Origin: Cytophagales bacterium
Lineage (GTDB): Bacteria; Bacteroidota; Bacteroidia; Cytophagales; Spirosomataceae
Assembly (NCBI GenBank): GCA_013298215.1
Contig: JAAFKE010000009.1
Span: 43,489-107,488 of the forward strand
Reading direction: 5' to 3'
Length of the DNA: 64,000 nucleotides
The translations under genes and the position numbers were made by a program. Under the pieces are notes generated by a model that searched no databases, had not been told where the DNA came from, and worked only from the letters and a program-made list of their open reading frames with translations. Shown here one piece after another: positions 36,783-44,972 of this stretch. The stretch's first letter is position 1; each line of letters begins with the position of its first letter.

Positions 36783-37736
36783 ATGGCACAGATTGGAACG
36801 GACATTAAATACGCAAAATTGCTTTTAGAAGCGGGTCAGTTGGTGGGTATTCCAACCGAAACCGTGTACGGTTTGGCCAGCAACGCCCTCGATCAAGATG
36901 CGGTTCTCGAGATATTTCGAGTCAAAGACCGTCCCAAGTTCGACCCGTTGATTGTGCATGCCGACTCGCTTCAAAAAATAGAACCCTTCGTGCGCCACCT
37001 GCCCGAGGCCGCTCGGGTGCTGGCCGACCGTTTTTGGCCAGGGCCACTCACGCTGCTTTTGCCCAAAAGCGGTGCTATTTCAGATTTAGTTACGGCTGGG
37101 CTCGACACCGTGGCCGTTCGGGTTCCCGACCACCCGCTTACGCTTGCGCTGTTGGCATCATTGTCGTTTCCGCTGGCGGCACCAAGTGCCAATCCGTTCG
37201 GGTACATAAGTCCTACCACTGCACAACACGTTGAAAATCAGTTGGGTGCAAAAATAAAATACATCTTAGACGGCGGCCAAAGTGGGGTAGGGATAGAGTC
37301 CACCATTGTGGGTTTCGAGCACAACCAGCCCGTTGTGTATCGCCTGGGCGGTTTGGCATTAGAAGAAATTGAGCAGGCCGTAGGGAGGGTGCGGGTTGTG
37401 GCCCACTCTACCTCCAACCCACAAGCACCAGGAATGCTCAAAAGCCACTATTCGCCCCGCAAGAAGCTGTTTATCGACGATTTAGCGGGCGTAATAGCAA
37501 CGCACGGCGCAGATCAAGTCGGTTTTTTGGGATTTGCCCAACCCAGCACCAAACTACCACTGGCAAACCAAATGTTGCTCTCGGCCAGCCACGACTACGG
37601 CCAAGCAGCCAAGCATCTTTTTGAGTATCTGAGGACTTTGGACGGGGCAAAAGTGGCCGTTATTTTTGCCGAGTTACTGCCCGAAAAAGGCCTCGGTCGG
37701 GCCATCAACGACCGCCTCCGCCGGGCGGCGGCGTAG
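36783..37736 (+). CDS. L-threonylcarbamoyladenylate synthase (TsaC/Sua5 type)
   Basis: This enzyme makes threonylcarbamoyl-AMP for the t6A37 modification of ANN-decoding tRNAs. The 317-residue protein has the YrdC domain (about 1-195) with LVGIPTETVYGLASNA, RPKFDPLIVH and FPLAAPSANPFGYISPT. It is followed by a Sua5-type C-terminal domain (about 220-317), so it is the long Sua5 form rather than the short TsaC. The gene is divergent from aspS, with overlapping promoter regions. Its stop is 8 nt before the convergent end of the Lrp gene. Confidence 0.92.
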   Translation: MAQIGTDIKYAKLLLEAGQLVGIPTETVYGLASNALDQDAVLEIFRVKDRPKFDPLIVHADSLQKIEPFVRHLPEAARVLADRFWPGPLTLLLPKSGAISDLVTAGLDTVAVRVPDHPLTLALLASLSFPLAAPSANPFGYISPTTAQHVENQLGAKIKYILDGGQSGVGIESTIVGFEHNQPVVYRLGGLALEEIEQAVGRVRVVAHSTSNPQAPGMLKSHYSPRKKLFIDDLAGVIATHGADQVGFLGFAQPSTKLPLANQMLLSASHDYGQAAKHLFEYLRTLDGAKVAVIFAELLPEKGLGRAINDRLRRAAA

Positions 37737-37744
37737 CGGGCGCG

Positions 37745-38206
37745 TCATACCACCAGCGCTGTTTCGTGCTTTATTTCGGACATCACAAAAATGCTGTGGG
37801 TGTTGCCAATGCTATCCAACGTACCCAGCTTGTCCATCAAAAACTGTTGGTAAGCGGGCATATCGTTCACCACAACTTTGAGCATAAAATCGTAGCCGCC
37901 CGAAATATTGTAGCATTCGGTTACCTCCTCGAAGGCAAGCACGGCTTTCACAAAGCGGTCGCCGTTGGCGCGGCTGTGTTCTTTGAGCGAAATATTGCAG
38001 AAAACCACCAGGTTTTTGCCAATCTTCTGGCGGTCTAACAGTGCCACGTATTTTTTGATAATGCCCTCTTTTTCGAGCTTGCGGATGCGCTCATACACGG
38101 GCGTGTACGACAGATTTAGCTTGGCGGCCAGCTCTTTGGTGGTGAAGAGCGCATTTTTTTGGAGTGATTTTAAAATCTCATGGTCGGTAGCGTCGAGTTT
38201 TATCAT
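37745..38206 (-). CDS. Lrp/AsnC family transcriptional regulator
   Basis: A 153-residue feast-or-famine regulator. The N-terminal winged helix-turn-helix reads LDATDHEILKSLQKNALFTT then KELAAKLNLSYTPVYERIRK. The C-terminal RAM domain (about 70-150) includes VTECYNISGGYDFMLKVVV and the closing IGNTHSIFVMSEIK. Such proteins bind amino acids and control their metabolism or their own gene; the ligand is unknown. Start MIKLDATDHE at 38206 is preferred; an upstream Met at 38212 exists. Upstream are a -7 box (38248-38255) and a long palindrome (38265-38303), likely its own operator. Confidence 0.9.
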   Translation of the reverse strand: MIKLDATDHEILKSLQKNALFTTKELAAKLNLSYTPVYERIRKLEKEGIIKKYVALLDRQKIGKNLVVFCNISLKEHSRANGDRFVKAVLAFEEVTECYNISGGYDFMLKVVVNDMPAYQQFLMDKLGTLDSIGNTHSIFVMSEIKHETALVV

Positions 38207-38247
38207 ACACATTTTGTACTGGCTATCTTTTTTTTGAATTTTTTCAC

Positions 38248-38255
38248 CAAAATTA
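38248..38255 (-). promoter_or_regulatory. Promoter -7 box TAATTTTG of the Lrp-type gene
   Basis: CAAAATTA on the plus strand reads TAATTTTG on the minus strand, about 40 nt before the regulator start. The palindrome at 38265-38303 covers the place where the -33 element should be. Confidence 0.55.
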
Positions 38256-38264
38256 ATTAAAAAA

Positions 38265-38303
38265 TTTCTGATATTTTAGATGAAAAATCTAAAATATCAG
38301 AAA
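38265..38303. promoter_or_regulatory. Perfect 16-bp palindrome, candidate Lrp operator
   Basis: TTTCTGATATTTTAGA and its exact complement TCTAAAATATCAGAAA flank a 7-nt centre (TGAAAAA). It lies between two divergent genes, so a terminator role is unlikely, and it overlaps the regulator's promoter. Autoregulation by the Lrp-type protein is an inference. Confidence 0.55.
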
Positions 38304-38351
38304 TCGCCAAACTTAATACCCCCACAAAAACGTCATCCATGGTTTTTGTGT

Positions 38352-38359
38352 TAATTTTG
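38352..38359 (+). promoter_or_regulatory. -7 promoter box TAATTTTG before the DUF1569 gene
   Basis: An exact TAnnTTTG match with a 23-nt leader to ATG 38383. No -33 TTG with good spacing is seen. Confidence 0.45.
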
Positions 38360-38382
38360 TAGCGTTTGAAAAAAACAGTAAA

Positions 38383-38823
38383 ATGGACCAAGAAAAGGAA
38401 ATAGTAGCGCGGTTGGCGCAGCTCACGCCGCAGTCTCAGGGCCTCTGGGGCAGCATGAGCGTTGGCCAAATGCTGACGCACTGCACCGACCAGATCAGAA
38501 TTTGTTTGGGCGAACTACCCTGCCGCCCGCGCGGCAATAAACTCACGCAAGGCGTGGCGCGTTGGGTAGCTTTGAACGTGCCGCTGCCCATGCCCAAAAA
38601 CCTAAAAACGGTGTCTGAACTCGACCCCAACAAAAAATACATGACCCAGCCGACGGATTTTGAGCGAGACTTCGGCACGCTTTTGGATTCGTATAAAAAG
38701 ATACTCGGGCTACCTGAGTTTCAGGGTTGTGAGCACCCGGTATTTGGCAAAATGACTAAAAGCCAGGCCGTTAAGCTGACCAGTATTCATTTAGACCATC
38801 ATTTGCGGCAGTTTGGGGTTTGA
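38383..38823 (+). CDS. DUF1569 / DinB-like protein
   Basis: A 146-residue protein of the DUF1569 family, which belongs to the DinB-like four-helix-bundle metalloproteins. Candidate metal-binding His residues are in MSVGQMLTHCTDQ and near the end in LTSIHLDHHLRQFGV. Its biochemical role is unknown. It is divergent from the Lrp-type regulator across a 170-bp region with a palindrome, so it could be under that regulator. A -7 box TAATTTTG at 38352-38359 lies 23 nt upstream of the start. Confidence 0.75.
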   Translation: MDQEKEIVARLAQLTPQSQGLWGSMSVGQMLTHCTDQIRICLGELPCRPRGNKLTQGVARWVALNVPLPMPKNLKTVSELDPNKKYMTQPTDFERDFGTLLDSYKKILGLPEFQGCEHPVFGKMTKSQAVKLTSIHLDHHLRQFGV

Positions 38824-38879
38824 ACGTGAAGCGCAGGAAAAGTGTTTTTGGATGAATGGGATTGAAAAAGACGTTAATA

Positions 38880-39338
38880 ATGACAATCGAGGTACGCCAA
38901 GCAAAAGAATCAGACATTGACCAATTGTTGCTTTTTGAAAAGGGAATTATTGAAGTGGAAAGACCCTTTGATAGTTCTTTGAAGACGGGCGAAATCCACT
39001 ATTATGACCTAATTGCCCTCATAAAGGCCGACGATGCGGAAGTTTTGGTAGCCGTTGTTGATGATGAAATTGTAGGTTCGGGCTACGCAAAAATAATGCA
39101 GGGCAAGTCGTATCAAAAATTTACTGAATACGCTTATTTGGGTTTTATGTACGTTCAGCCCGCTTTTCGGGGCCACGCGATAAACCAAAAAATAGTAGAT
39201 AAACTCATCGAATGGGCAAAAAACAGGCGCATAACCGAAGTACGGCTCGAAGTATATGAAGAAAATATTTCGGCTAAAAAAGCCTATTCAAAAGCTGGGT
39301 TTAAGCCCAATCTGCTCGAGATGCGAATGGAAATATAG
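38880..39338 (+). CDS. GNAT family N-acetyltransferase
   Basis: A 152-residue acetyl-CoA-dependent acetyltransferase. The acetyl-CoA-binding motif A is LGFMYVQPAFRGHAINQKIV (about 92-111), in which R-G-H-A stands for the usual Q/R-x-x-G-x-G/A loop, and motif B is EVYEENISAKKAYSKAGFKP near the C-terminus. The substrate cannot be inferred. Start 38880 (MTIEVRQAKE) fits the family better than the in-frame ATG at 38856. It lies between the DUF1569 gene and a toxin-antitoxin pair. Confidence 0.85.
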   Translation: MTIEVRQAKESDIDQLLLFEKGIIEVERPFDSSLKTGEIHYYDLIALIKADDAEVLVAVVDDEIVGSGYAKIMQGKSYQKFTEYAYLGFMYVQPAFRGHAINQKIVDKLIEWAKNRRITEVRLEVYEENISAKKAYSKAGFKPNLLEMRMEI

Positions 39339-39407
39339 GTTGTTTTTGGAAGGATTAAAAAATTGAAGGACAAACGAATAAAATCATGGTAGCAGTACAC
39401 AAAATCA

Positions 39408-39695
39408 ATGAACATTCAACAAACCACCGCCAGCTATTTTTCTGATAAACCAATCAAAAGCGTTTATCTGTTTGGATCGTATGCCCGCAATGAGCAAAAA
39501 GCCGATAGCGACATTGATTTGTTGTTGGATATTGACTATTCTCAAAAGCCCGTAGATTTGTTTGATTTGTATGATTGGACGGAAGATCTACAAAAGCTGT
39601 TCAATCATAAAGTTGATTTGGTGGCTGCCGATGGCCTTTCAAAATTTATGGCACCGATGATAAATGCCGAAAAAATTTTGATGTATGCTAAATGA
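39408..39695 (+). CDS. mntA: MntA-type nucleotidyltransferase antitoxin
   Basis: A 95-residue minimal nucleotidyltransferase. The signature GSYARNEQKADSDIDLLLDI is the GSx10DxD active site of the family. In the HepT-MntA type VII toxin-antitoxin system, MntA adds AMP to the HEPN toxin and so inactivates it. The next gene is a HEPN protein whose start overlaps this gene by 11 nt, giving the classical antitoxin-toxin order. The assignment is secure by both motif and neighbour. Confidence 0.9.
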   Translation: MNIQQTTASYFSDKPIKSVYLFGSYARNEQKADSDIDLLLDIDYSQKPVDLFDLYDWTEDLQKLFNHKVDLVAADGLSKFMAPMINAEKILMYAK

Positions 39696-40026
39696 TAAAG
39701 TGAGAATCCAACACATTAGCGAGGCCATTCGTAAAATTGAAGACTTCACGAAGACCGAAAGCGAAGCTTCTTTTGAAGAAAATGAGTTGGTACAATCGGC
39801 AGTAGAGCGACAGTTGGAAATTATCGGTGAAGCGGCCAATCATCTTTCAGAAGATTTCAAAATGGCTTATCCTGAAATGGAATGGAACAAATTGAGGGCT
39901 TTTCGTAATATTATTGCACATGAATATTTTGGAATAAGTACAAAAATTGTTTGGACATCTGTTCAACAAAGAATCCCACAGTTGAAAGAAATTGTAAACA
40001 GAATTTTAGATAATAACGAACTGTAA
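39685..40026 (+). CDS. hepT: HepT-type HEPN ribonuclease toxin (DUF86)
   Basis: A 113-residue all-helical HEPN protein. The RNase motif Rx4H is intact in [14 protein letters not shown] (residues about 89-102), with the Tyr after it that the partner adenylylates in studied systems. HepT proteins cleave RNA or tRNA ends when freed from MntA. The stop codon TAA overlaps the ATG of metH by one base, so the pair is directly linked to translation of methionine synthase. That linkage is unusual and is listed among the findings. Confidence 0.9.
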   Translation: MLNDKVRIQHISEAIRKIEDFTKTESEASFEENELVQSAVERQLEIIGEAANHLSEDFKMAYPEMEWNKLRAFRNIIAHEYFGISTKIVWTSVQQRIPQLKEIVNRILDNNEL

Positions 40027-43000
40027 TGCAACGACCAGACATCCAAGAAGTACTCAAAAACCGCATCCTCGTACTCGACGGCGCGATGGGTTCTTTGATT
40101 CAAGAATATAAATTGAGCGATGCCGACTATCGCGGCGAACGCTTCAAAGATTTTCCGCACGAGGTGAAGGGCAACAACGATTTGCTATCGCTGACGCGCC
40201 CCGATGTGATTCGGGAAATCCACGAGCAGTACTTGGAAGCAGGGGCCGACATTCTCGAAACCAACACTTTCTCGGGTACTTCTATTGCCATGGCCGACTA
40301 CCACATGGAGGATTTGGTGTATGAACTCAACTACGAGTCGGCGCGCATTGCCCGCGAGGCCGCCGATAAATACACGGCCATGAACCCTAACAAACCGCGC
40401 TTTGTGGCGGGGTCTATTGGGCCAACTAACCGCACCCTGTCGCTGTCGCCCGATGTGAATGATCCTGGTTATCGGGCAGTTACGTTCGACGAACTCGTGG
40501 AGGCGTATTCGGAACAAATACGCGGACTCATTGACGGTGGGGCAGACGTGCTGCTGGTAGAAACTATTTTTGACACCCTGAATGCGAAGGCGGCGTTGTT
40601 TGCGATAAGTAACCTTACCCAAAATCCCTCCGCAGCGGCGGCCGCTCCTATTGAGAGGGACTTTAAAAGCCCCCTTTCCCAGCAGGGGAAAGGGCTGGGG
40701 ATAGGGGTTGAACAGGAAGTAAGCCCCCCTTCTCAGAAGAAGAAGGGGTTGGGGGTTGAGGTGAAACCTAATTTCTGGACTACCGATTGGGATAAGTGGA
40801 AAGTTTTGAAACCTTTCGCGCGGGAAAATCGCAAAAATCCAACGGAAGCGGAGGATATAATTTGGCAAGCGGTGAGAGGTCAAAAGTTGGGCTACAAGAT
40901 TCGTCGTCAGCATGCCATCGCAGATTTTATTGTTGATTTTGTGAATATTGACAAAAAATTAGTGATCGAGATTGATGGTAGTATCCACCAAGAGTTTGAC
41001 AATCCAGATTACGACGCTTACCGAACATGGATACTTAATCAAGAAGGGTTTCGGGTGATAAGGTTCTCAAATGAGCAAGTGATTAATGAATTAGATTGGG
41101 TTTTAGCGGAAATAAAAAATAACCTCACCCTAAATCCCTCTCCTTCTGAGAGGGACTTGAATGTAAATCACTCCTCCGCAGCGGCGGCCCCTCCTTTTAA
41201 TACGAACCTCACCCTAAATCCCTCTCCTACTGAGAGGGACTTTAAAAGCCCCCTTTCCCAGCAGGGGAAAGGGCTGGGGATAGGGGTTATGATTAGCGGC
41301 ACCATCACCGATGCCTCTGGCCGCACGCTTTCTGGCCAAACCACCGAGGCATTCTTGACTTCTATCTCGCACATGCCGTTGCTTTCGGTGGGTTTGAACT
41401 GCGCTTTGGGAGCCGATTTAATGCGGCCTTACGTGCAAACCTTGTCCGAAAAAGCACCTTTTATGACCTCGGCGCACCCCAACGCGGGTTTGCCCAACGA
41501 AATGGGCGAGTACGACCAGAGCCCCGCCGAGATGGCCGAAATCGTCGAAGGATTTTTGCAGGATAACTTTTTGAATATTATCGGTGGCTGCTGCGGCACC
41601 ACGCCCGCGCACATCAAAGCCATTGCCGAAGTGGCCGCCAAATATCAGCCGCGCGAGATTCCCGAAGTCGAAAAAATTCAAAGACTGTCTGGTTTAGAGC
41701 CATTTAACGTGACCGAAAATATTAAATTTGTAAACGTAGGTGAGCGTTGCAACGTAACGGGTTCTAAGAAATTTGCCCGTTTGATTCGGGAAGGCGACTA
41801 CGATGCGGCACTGGCCGTGGCGCGGGAGCAGGTCGAGAACGGCGCACAGGTCGTTGATATTAACCTCGACGAAGGCATGATTGACGGCGTAGTGGCCATG
41901 AATCGGTTCTGCAATTTGCTCATGGCCGAGCCAGACATCGCCCGCGTGCCGTTTATGATCGACTCCTCGAAATGGGAGGTCATCGAATCGGGTTTGAAAT
42001 GCGTGCAGGGCAAGTGCATCGTGAACTCTATTTCGTTGAAAGAAGGCGAAGAAAAATTTATAGAATCGGCTCAAAAAGTGAAACGCTACGGCGCGGCGGT
42101 GGTGGTGATGGCCTTTGATGAACAAGGCCAAGCCGACAACTACGAACGACGCATCGAAATATGTGAACGTGCCTACTGGATTTTGGTCAATCAGGTGGGG
42201 TTCAAGCCCGAAGATATTATTTTTGACCCCAATATTCTGACCGTCGGCACGGGTATTGAAGAACACAACAACTACGCCGTTGATTTTATTAACGCCACGC
42301 GCTGGATAAAAACCCATTTGCCCTACGCCAAAGTGAGCGGCGGCGTGTCGAACGTGTCGTTTTCGTTTCGGGGCAATGAACCCATCAGAGAGGCCATTCA
42401 CACAGTGTTTTTGTACCACGCCATCAAGTCGGGTATGGACATGGGTATCGTAAATGCGGGGCAGTTGGGGGTTTACGATGACCTGCCAAAAGACCTGCTC
42501 GAACACTGCGAAGATTTGATTTTGAACCGCCGCTCCGATGCCGCCGAGCGCATGGTTACGTTTGCCGAGACTTTTAAATCGAAAGGTAAAGAACAAGTAA
42601 TAGACAACGCTTGGCGCGACCAACCCGTGGGCAAACGCCTCGAACACGCGCTGATTAAGGGCATTACGGAGTTTATTGACCAAGACACCGAAGAAGCCCG
42701 CGCCGCTGCCGACAGGCCGCTGCACGTAATCGAAGGCCCACTCATGGACGGCATGAATGTGGTGGGTGACCTGTTTGGCGAAGGGAAAATGTTTTTGCCG
42801 CAAGTCGTAAAATCGGCAAGGGTAATGAAAAAGGCTGTGGCGTATTTGTTACCGTTTATTGAAGCGGAAAAAAACAGCCCCCCAACCCCCAGGGGGGGAG
42901 TAGATAAACAATCAACAATTCCCCCCCCGGGGGCAAGGGGGCTTTACAGAGAAACGGCTGACCCGATTTTGTACGGGTTATTAAAAGATTTTTCTAAAAG

Positions 43001-44954
43001 GATGAGAAATCAACCAACCGAAGCAGAATCTTTACTTTGGAATGGTTTGAGTGGAAAAGAATTAGAAGGATATAAGTTTAGAAGACAACATATCATCGGT
43101 CAATACATCGCTGATTTTGTATGTTTGAGTGAAAATCTAATTATCGAAGTTGATGGTTTGATTCATCAATTACCTGAAAATAAAGAATCAGACGAGCAAC
43201 GAACAGCTTGGCTCAATGAAAAGGGATTTAGAGTATTAAGAGTTACTAACGATGAAGTATTGCGTAATTATGAAAAAACCTTAGACAAGATACTAGTAGA
43301 ACTAAAAATAAGCCCAAGCCCCCCAACCCCCAGAGGGGGGGCAGAGGGTCGAAATTCCCCCTCTGGGGGTAAGGGGGCTTCTATTTTGTTGGCCACCGTC
43401 AAAGGCGACGTGCACGACATTGGCAAAAACATTGTGGGTGTGGTGTTGGGTTGCAACAACTACGAAATCATTGATATGGGCGTAATGGTGCCTACCGACA
43501 AAATTTTGGCCGCCGCCAAAGAACACAACGTGGACATTATTGGGCTTTCGGGCCTCATTACGCCCTCCTTGGACGAAATGGTAGGCGTGGCCAAAGAAAT
43601 GCAACGACAAGGTTTCACCATGCCGCTGCTCATTGGCGGGGCCACCACGTCGCGGATTCACACTGCCGTTAAAATTGACCCGCACTATTCGGGGCCCGTT
43701 ATTCACGTTTTAGACGCGAGCCGCGCCGTGCCGGTGGCGGGTAAACTCACCCAAACCAAAGAAACCTACGCCCAAGCGCTGCTCGACATTAAGGCCGAAT
43801 ACGCCAAAATGCGCGAAGACCACGCCAAACGCACCAAAGCCAAAGACTACATAGACATTGAGGCCGCCCGTAATAATAAAACCAACATTGACTGGGCGCA
43901 GTACCAAGCCACCAAGCCACAATGGCTCGGCAACAAATATTTCTACGATTATTCGCTCGAAGAAATTGCCAAGTACATTGACTGGACACCTTTTTTTCAG
44001 ACTTGGCAACTGAGCGGTAAATATCCCAAAATTTTTGAGGATGCCGTAGTGGGCGATGAAGCCAAAAAACTTTACAAAGATGCCAAGGCGATGTTGGACG
44101 GTGTCATTAAAAATAAATTGCTCACGGCCAACGCAGTGGTTGGGTTTTATCCCGCCAACTCCGACGGCGATGATATTGTGTTGCACGATTTTGAAGAATT
44201 TGAAGTGAGTTTTGCGGGACAAGGCCAACAAAAACGCACTGAGTATCGGGTAATAAATGATGAATTGAGAATGATGAATGATACTGGTGAACATTCAATC
44301 ACTCAATCATCCACAATTCTCCATCATTTACGCCAGCAAAACCAAAAAGCCCAGAACCTGGCTAATTTGTGTTTGAGCGATTTTGTAGCCCCCCAACCCC
44401 CCAAAGGGGGATTCACTGTTTCCTCCTCTGGGGGCCAGAGGGCTGATTACCTCGGTGCTTTCGCCGTTACGACTGGTTTGGGCATCGAAACTTTGTTAGA
44501 AAAATACGAGGCAGACCACGACGATTACAGCAGCATTATGCTCAAAGCCATTGCCGACCGCCTCGCCGAAGCCTTCACCGAACTGCTGCACGAGCGCGTC
44601 CGGAAGGAATTTTGGGGCTACGCCAAAGACGAAAACCTGAGCAACGAAGATTTGATTTCGGAAAAATACCACGGCATTCGTCCCGCGCCAGGCTACCCTG
44701 CCTGCCCCGACCACACCGAAAAAGCCATTCTCTGGGATCTGCTCGATGCCGACCGCACGGGCATTACCATCACCGAAAGTTTTGCCATGTATCCGGCCAG
44801 CAGCGTGAGCGGGTTTTATTTTGCCCACCCCGAGGCAAAGTATTTTACGATTGGCAAAATCCAAAAAGACCAAGTGATAGACTACGCCGCCCGCAAAGGC
44901 ATGGACATAGAAACCGCCGAAAAATGGCTCTCGCCTGTGTTGGGGTATGATTAG
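40026..44954 (+). CDS. metH: Cobalamin-dependent methionine synthase with four in-frame insertions
   Basis: MetH transfers methyl from methyltetrahydrofolate via cobalamin to homocysteine. Native MetH is about 1,230 residues; this frame is 1,642 and unbroken. Native parts in order: homocysteine domain ([16 protein letters not shown]; zinc ligands in GLNCALGAD and GGCCGTTP), folate domain ([18 protein letters not shown]), cobalamin cap ([15 protein letters not shown]), cobalamin domain ([17 protein letters not shown]) and activation domain ([18 protein letters not shown]). Extra segments: residues about 196-421 and 951-1118 each contain a DUF559 nuclease domain, 1410-1435 a repeat-derived stretch, and 1454-1473 a Pro/Gly stretch. 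Each lies in a linker or surface loop, and every catalytic motif I checked is intact. Whether the enlarged protein folds and is active is unknown. Confidence 0.93.
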   Translation: MQRPDIQEVLKNRILVLDGAMGSLIQEYKLSDADYRGERFKDFPHEVKGNNDLLSLTRPDVIREIHEQYLEAGADILETNTFSGTSIAMADYHMEDLVYELNYESARIAREAADKYTAMNPNKPRFVAGSIGPTNRTLSLSPDVNDPGYRAVTFDELVEAYSEQIRGLIDGGADVLLVETIFDTLNAKAALFAISNLTQNPSAAAAAPIERDFKSPLSQQGKGLGIGVEQEVSPPSQKKKGLGVEVKPNFWTTDWDKWKVLKPFARENRKNPTEAEDIIWQAVRGQKLGYKIRRQHAIADFIVDFVNIDKKLVIEIDGSIHQEFDNPDYDAYRTWILNQEGFRVIRFSNEQVINELDWVLAEIKNNLTLNPSPSERDLNVNHSSAAAAPPFNTNLTLNPSPTERDFKSPLSQQGKGLGIGVMISGTITDASGRTLSGQTTEAFLTSISHMPLLSVGLNCALGADLMRPYVQTLSEKAPFMTSAHPNAGLPNEMGEYDQSPAEMAEIVEGFLQDNFLNIIGGCCGTTPAHIKAIAEVAAKYQPREIPEVEKIQRLSGLEPFNVTENIKFVNVGERCNVTGSKKFARLIREGDYDAALAVAREQVENGAQVVDINLDEGMIDGVVAMNRFCNLLMAEPDIARVPFMIDSSKWEVIESGLKCVQGKCIVNSISLKEGEEKFIESAQKVKRYGAAVVVMAFDEQGQADNYERRIEICERAYWILVNQVGFKPEDIIFDPNILTVGTGIEEHNNYAVDFINATRWIKTHLPYAKVSGGVSNVSFSFRGNEPIREAIHTVFLYHAIKSGMDMGIVNAGQLGVYDDLPKDLLEHCEDLILNRRSDAAERMVTFAETFKSKGKEQVIDNAWRDQPVGKRLEHALIKGITEFIDQDTEEARAAADRPLHVIEGPLMDGMNVVGDLFGEGKMFLPQVVKSARVMKKAVAYLLPFIEAEKNSPPTPRGGVDKQSTIPPPGARGLYRETADPILYGLLKDFSKRMRNQPTEAESLLWNGLSGKELEGYKFRRQHIIGQYIADFVCLSENLIIEVDGLIHQLPENKESDEQRTAWLNEKGFRVLRVTNDEVLRNYEKTLDKILVELKISPSPPTPRGGAEGRNSPSGGKGASILLATVKGDVHDIGKNIVGVVLGCNNYEIIDMGVMVPTDKILAAAKEHNVDIIGLSGLITPSLDEMVGVAKEMQRQGFTMPLLIGGATTSRIHTAVKIDPHYSGPVIHVLDASRAVPVAGKLTQTKETYAQALLDIKAEYAKMREDHAKRTKAKDYIDIEAARNNKTNIDWAQYQATKPQWLGNKYFYDYSLEEIAKYIDWTPFFQTWQLSGKYPKIFEDAVVGDEAKKLYKDAKAMLDGVIKNKLLTANAVVGFYPANSDGDDIVLHDFEEFEVSFAGQGQQKRTEYRVINDELRMMNDTGEHSITQSSTILHHLRQQNQKAQNLANLCLSDFVAPQPPKGGFTVSSSGGQRADYLGAFAVTTGLGIETLLEKYEADHDDYSSIMLKAIADRLAEAFTELLHERVRKEFWGYAKDENLSNEDLISEKYHGIRPAPGYPACPDHTEKAILWDLLDADRTGITITESFAMYPASSVSGFYFAHPEAKYFTIGKIQKDQVIDYAARKGMDIETAEKWLSPVLGYD
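40652..40709 (+). repeat. 58-bp direct repeat, left copy (type A unit)
   Basis: Identical base for base to 41231-41288. It contains a hairpin, CCCTTTCCC pairing with GGGAAAGGG. It starts TGAGAGGGACTTTAAAAG and ends GGGGATAGGGGTT. Confidence 0.95.
41231..41288 (+). repeat. 58-bp direct repeat, right copy (type A unit)
   Basis: Exact copy of 40652-40709. It is preceded by CCTCACCCTAAATCCCTCTC, so that TCCCTCTC and GAGAGGGA form a second small hairpin in the same unit. Confidence 0.95.
42876..42944. repeat. Palindromic unit type B, left of DUF559 insertion 2
   Basis: Begins AGCCCCCCAACCCCC and ends GGGGGCAAGGGGGCTT; the two ends pair as a long imperfect hairpin around an AT-rich centre. Confidence 0.85.
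43317..43380. repeat. Palindromic unit type B, right of DUF559 insertion 2
   Basis: Begins AGCCCCCCAACCCCC and ends GGGGGTAAGGGGGCTT, same orientation and ends as the left unit, with a different centre. Confidence 0.85.
44254..44330. repeat. In-frame insertion 3a in metH: inverted repeat (type C)
   Basis: TAAATGATG...GAGAATGATGAATGA on the left pairs imperfectly with CATTCAATCACTCAATCATCC...CCATCATTTA on the right. It encodes [19 protein letters not shown], residues absent from other MetH proteins, just before [10 protein letters not shown]. The right border may include native bases. Confidence 0.55.
44387..44444. repeat. In-frame insertion 3b in metH: solo type B palindromic unit
   Basis: Begins AGCCCCCCAACCCCCC, has AAAGGGGG next, and ends CTGGGGGCCAGAGGGCT, the same plan as the units bordering insertion 2 but without a nuclease. 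It adds [14 protein letters not shown] between DFVAP and RADYLGAF of the activation domain. Confidence 0.75.
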
Positions 44955-44972
44955 GTAAGATAAAACATTTTT

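Larger units (their letters stand above)
40611..41288 (+). mobile_element. In-frame insertion 1 in metH: DUF559 nuclease with flanking repeats
   Basis: It replaces the short loop between [14 protein letters not shown] and [11 protein letters not shown] in the homocysteine domain. The core (residues about 248-366 of the fusion) is a DUF559 protein of the Vsr-like PD-(D/E)XK fold: [20 protein letters not shown], then [16 protein letters not shown], then [12 protein letters not shown], with catalytic-type acidic residues kept. A 58-bp sequence is present as exact direct repeats at 40652-40709 and 41231-41288. A 17-bp sequence CCTCCGCAGCGGCGGCC occurs on both sides as a nested repeat. A third partial unit lies at about 41129-41160. 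Left border is approximate. Confidence 0.8.
42876..43380 (+). mobile_element. In-frame insertion 2 in metH: DUF559 nuclease with flanking palindromic units
   Basis: It sits in the linker between the cobalamin cap ([10 protein letters not shown]) and the cobalamin domain ([12 protein letters not shown]). The core, residues about 972-1096, is a second DUF559 domain: [20 protein letters not shown], then [19 protein letters not shown], then [12 protein letters not shown]. It is related to but clearly different from the one in insertion 1. It is bounded by two copies of a C/G-rich palindromic unit in direct orientation (42876-42944 and 43317-43380). Both reading frame and nuclease residues are intact. 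Confidence 0.8.

Noticed and set aside
41694..42803. Long minus-strand open frame opposite metH
   Set aside because: It mirrors the strongly conserved folate and cap domains of metH and has no recognisable protein features; it is a shadow of the coding strand.
40611..43380. The metH insertions as inteins
   Set aside because: They lack intein splicing blocks (no Cys/Ser at the left border followed by block A, no His-Asn at the right border), and the DUF559 core is not a LAGLIDADG or HNH homing nuclease.
40611..44444. metH as a set of broken pseudogenes
   Set aside because: The frame is continuous over all insertions and every catalytic motif checked is present, so disruption by frameshift or stop is not supported.
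40600..44450. CRISPR array
   Set aside because: Repeats are few, unequally spaced, palindromic and within coding sequence, and no cas genes are present.
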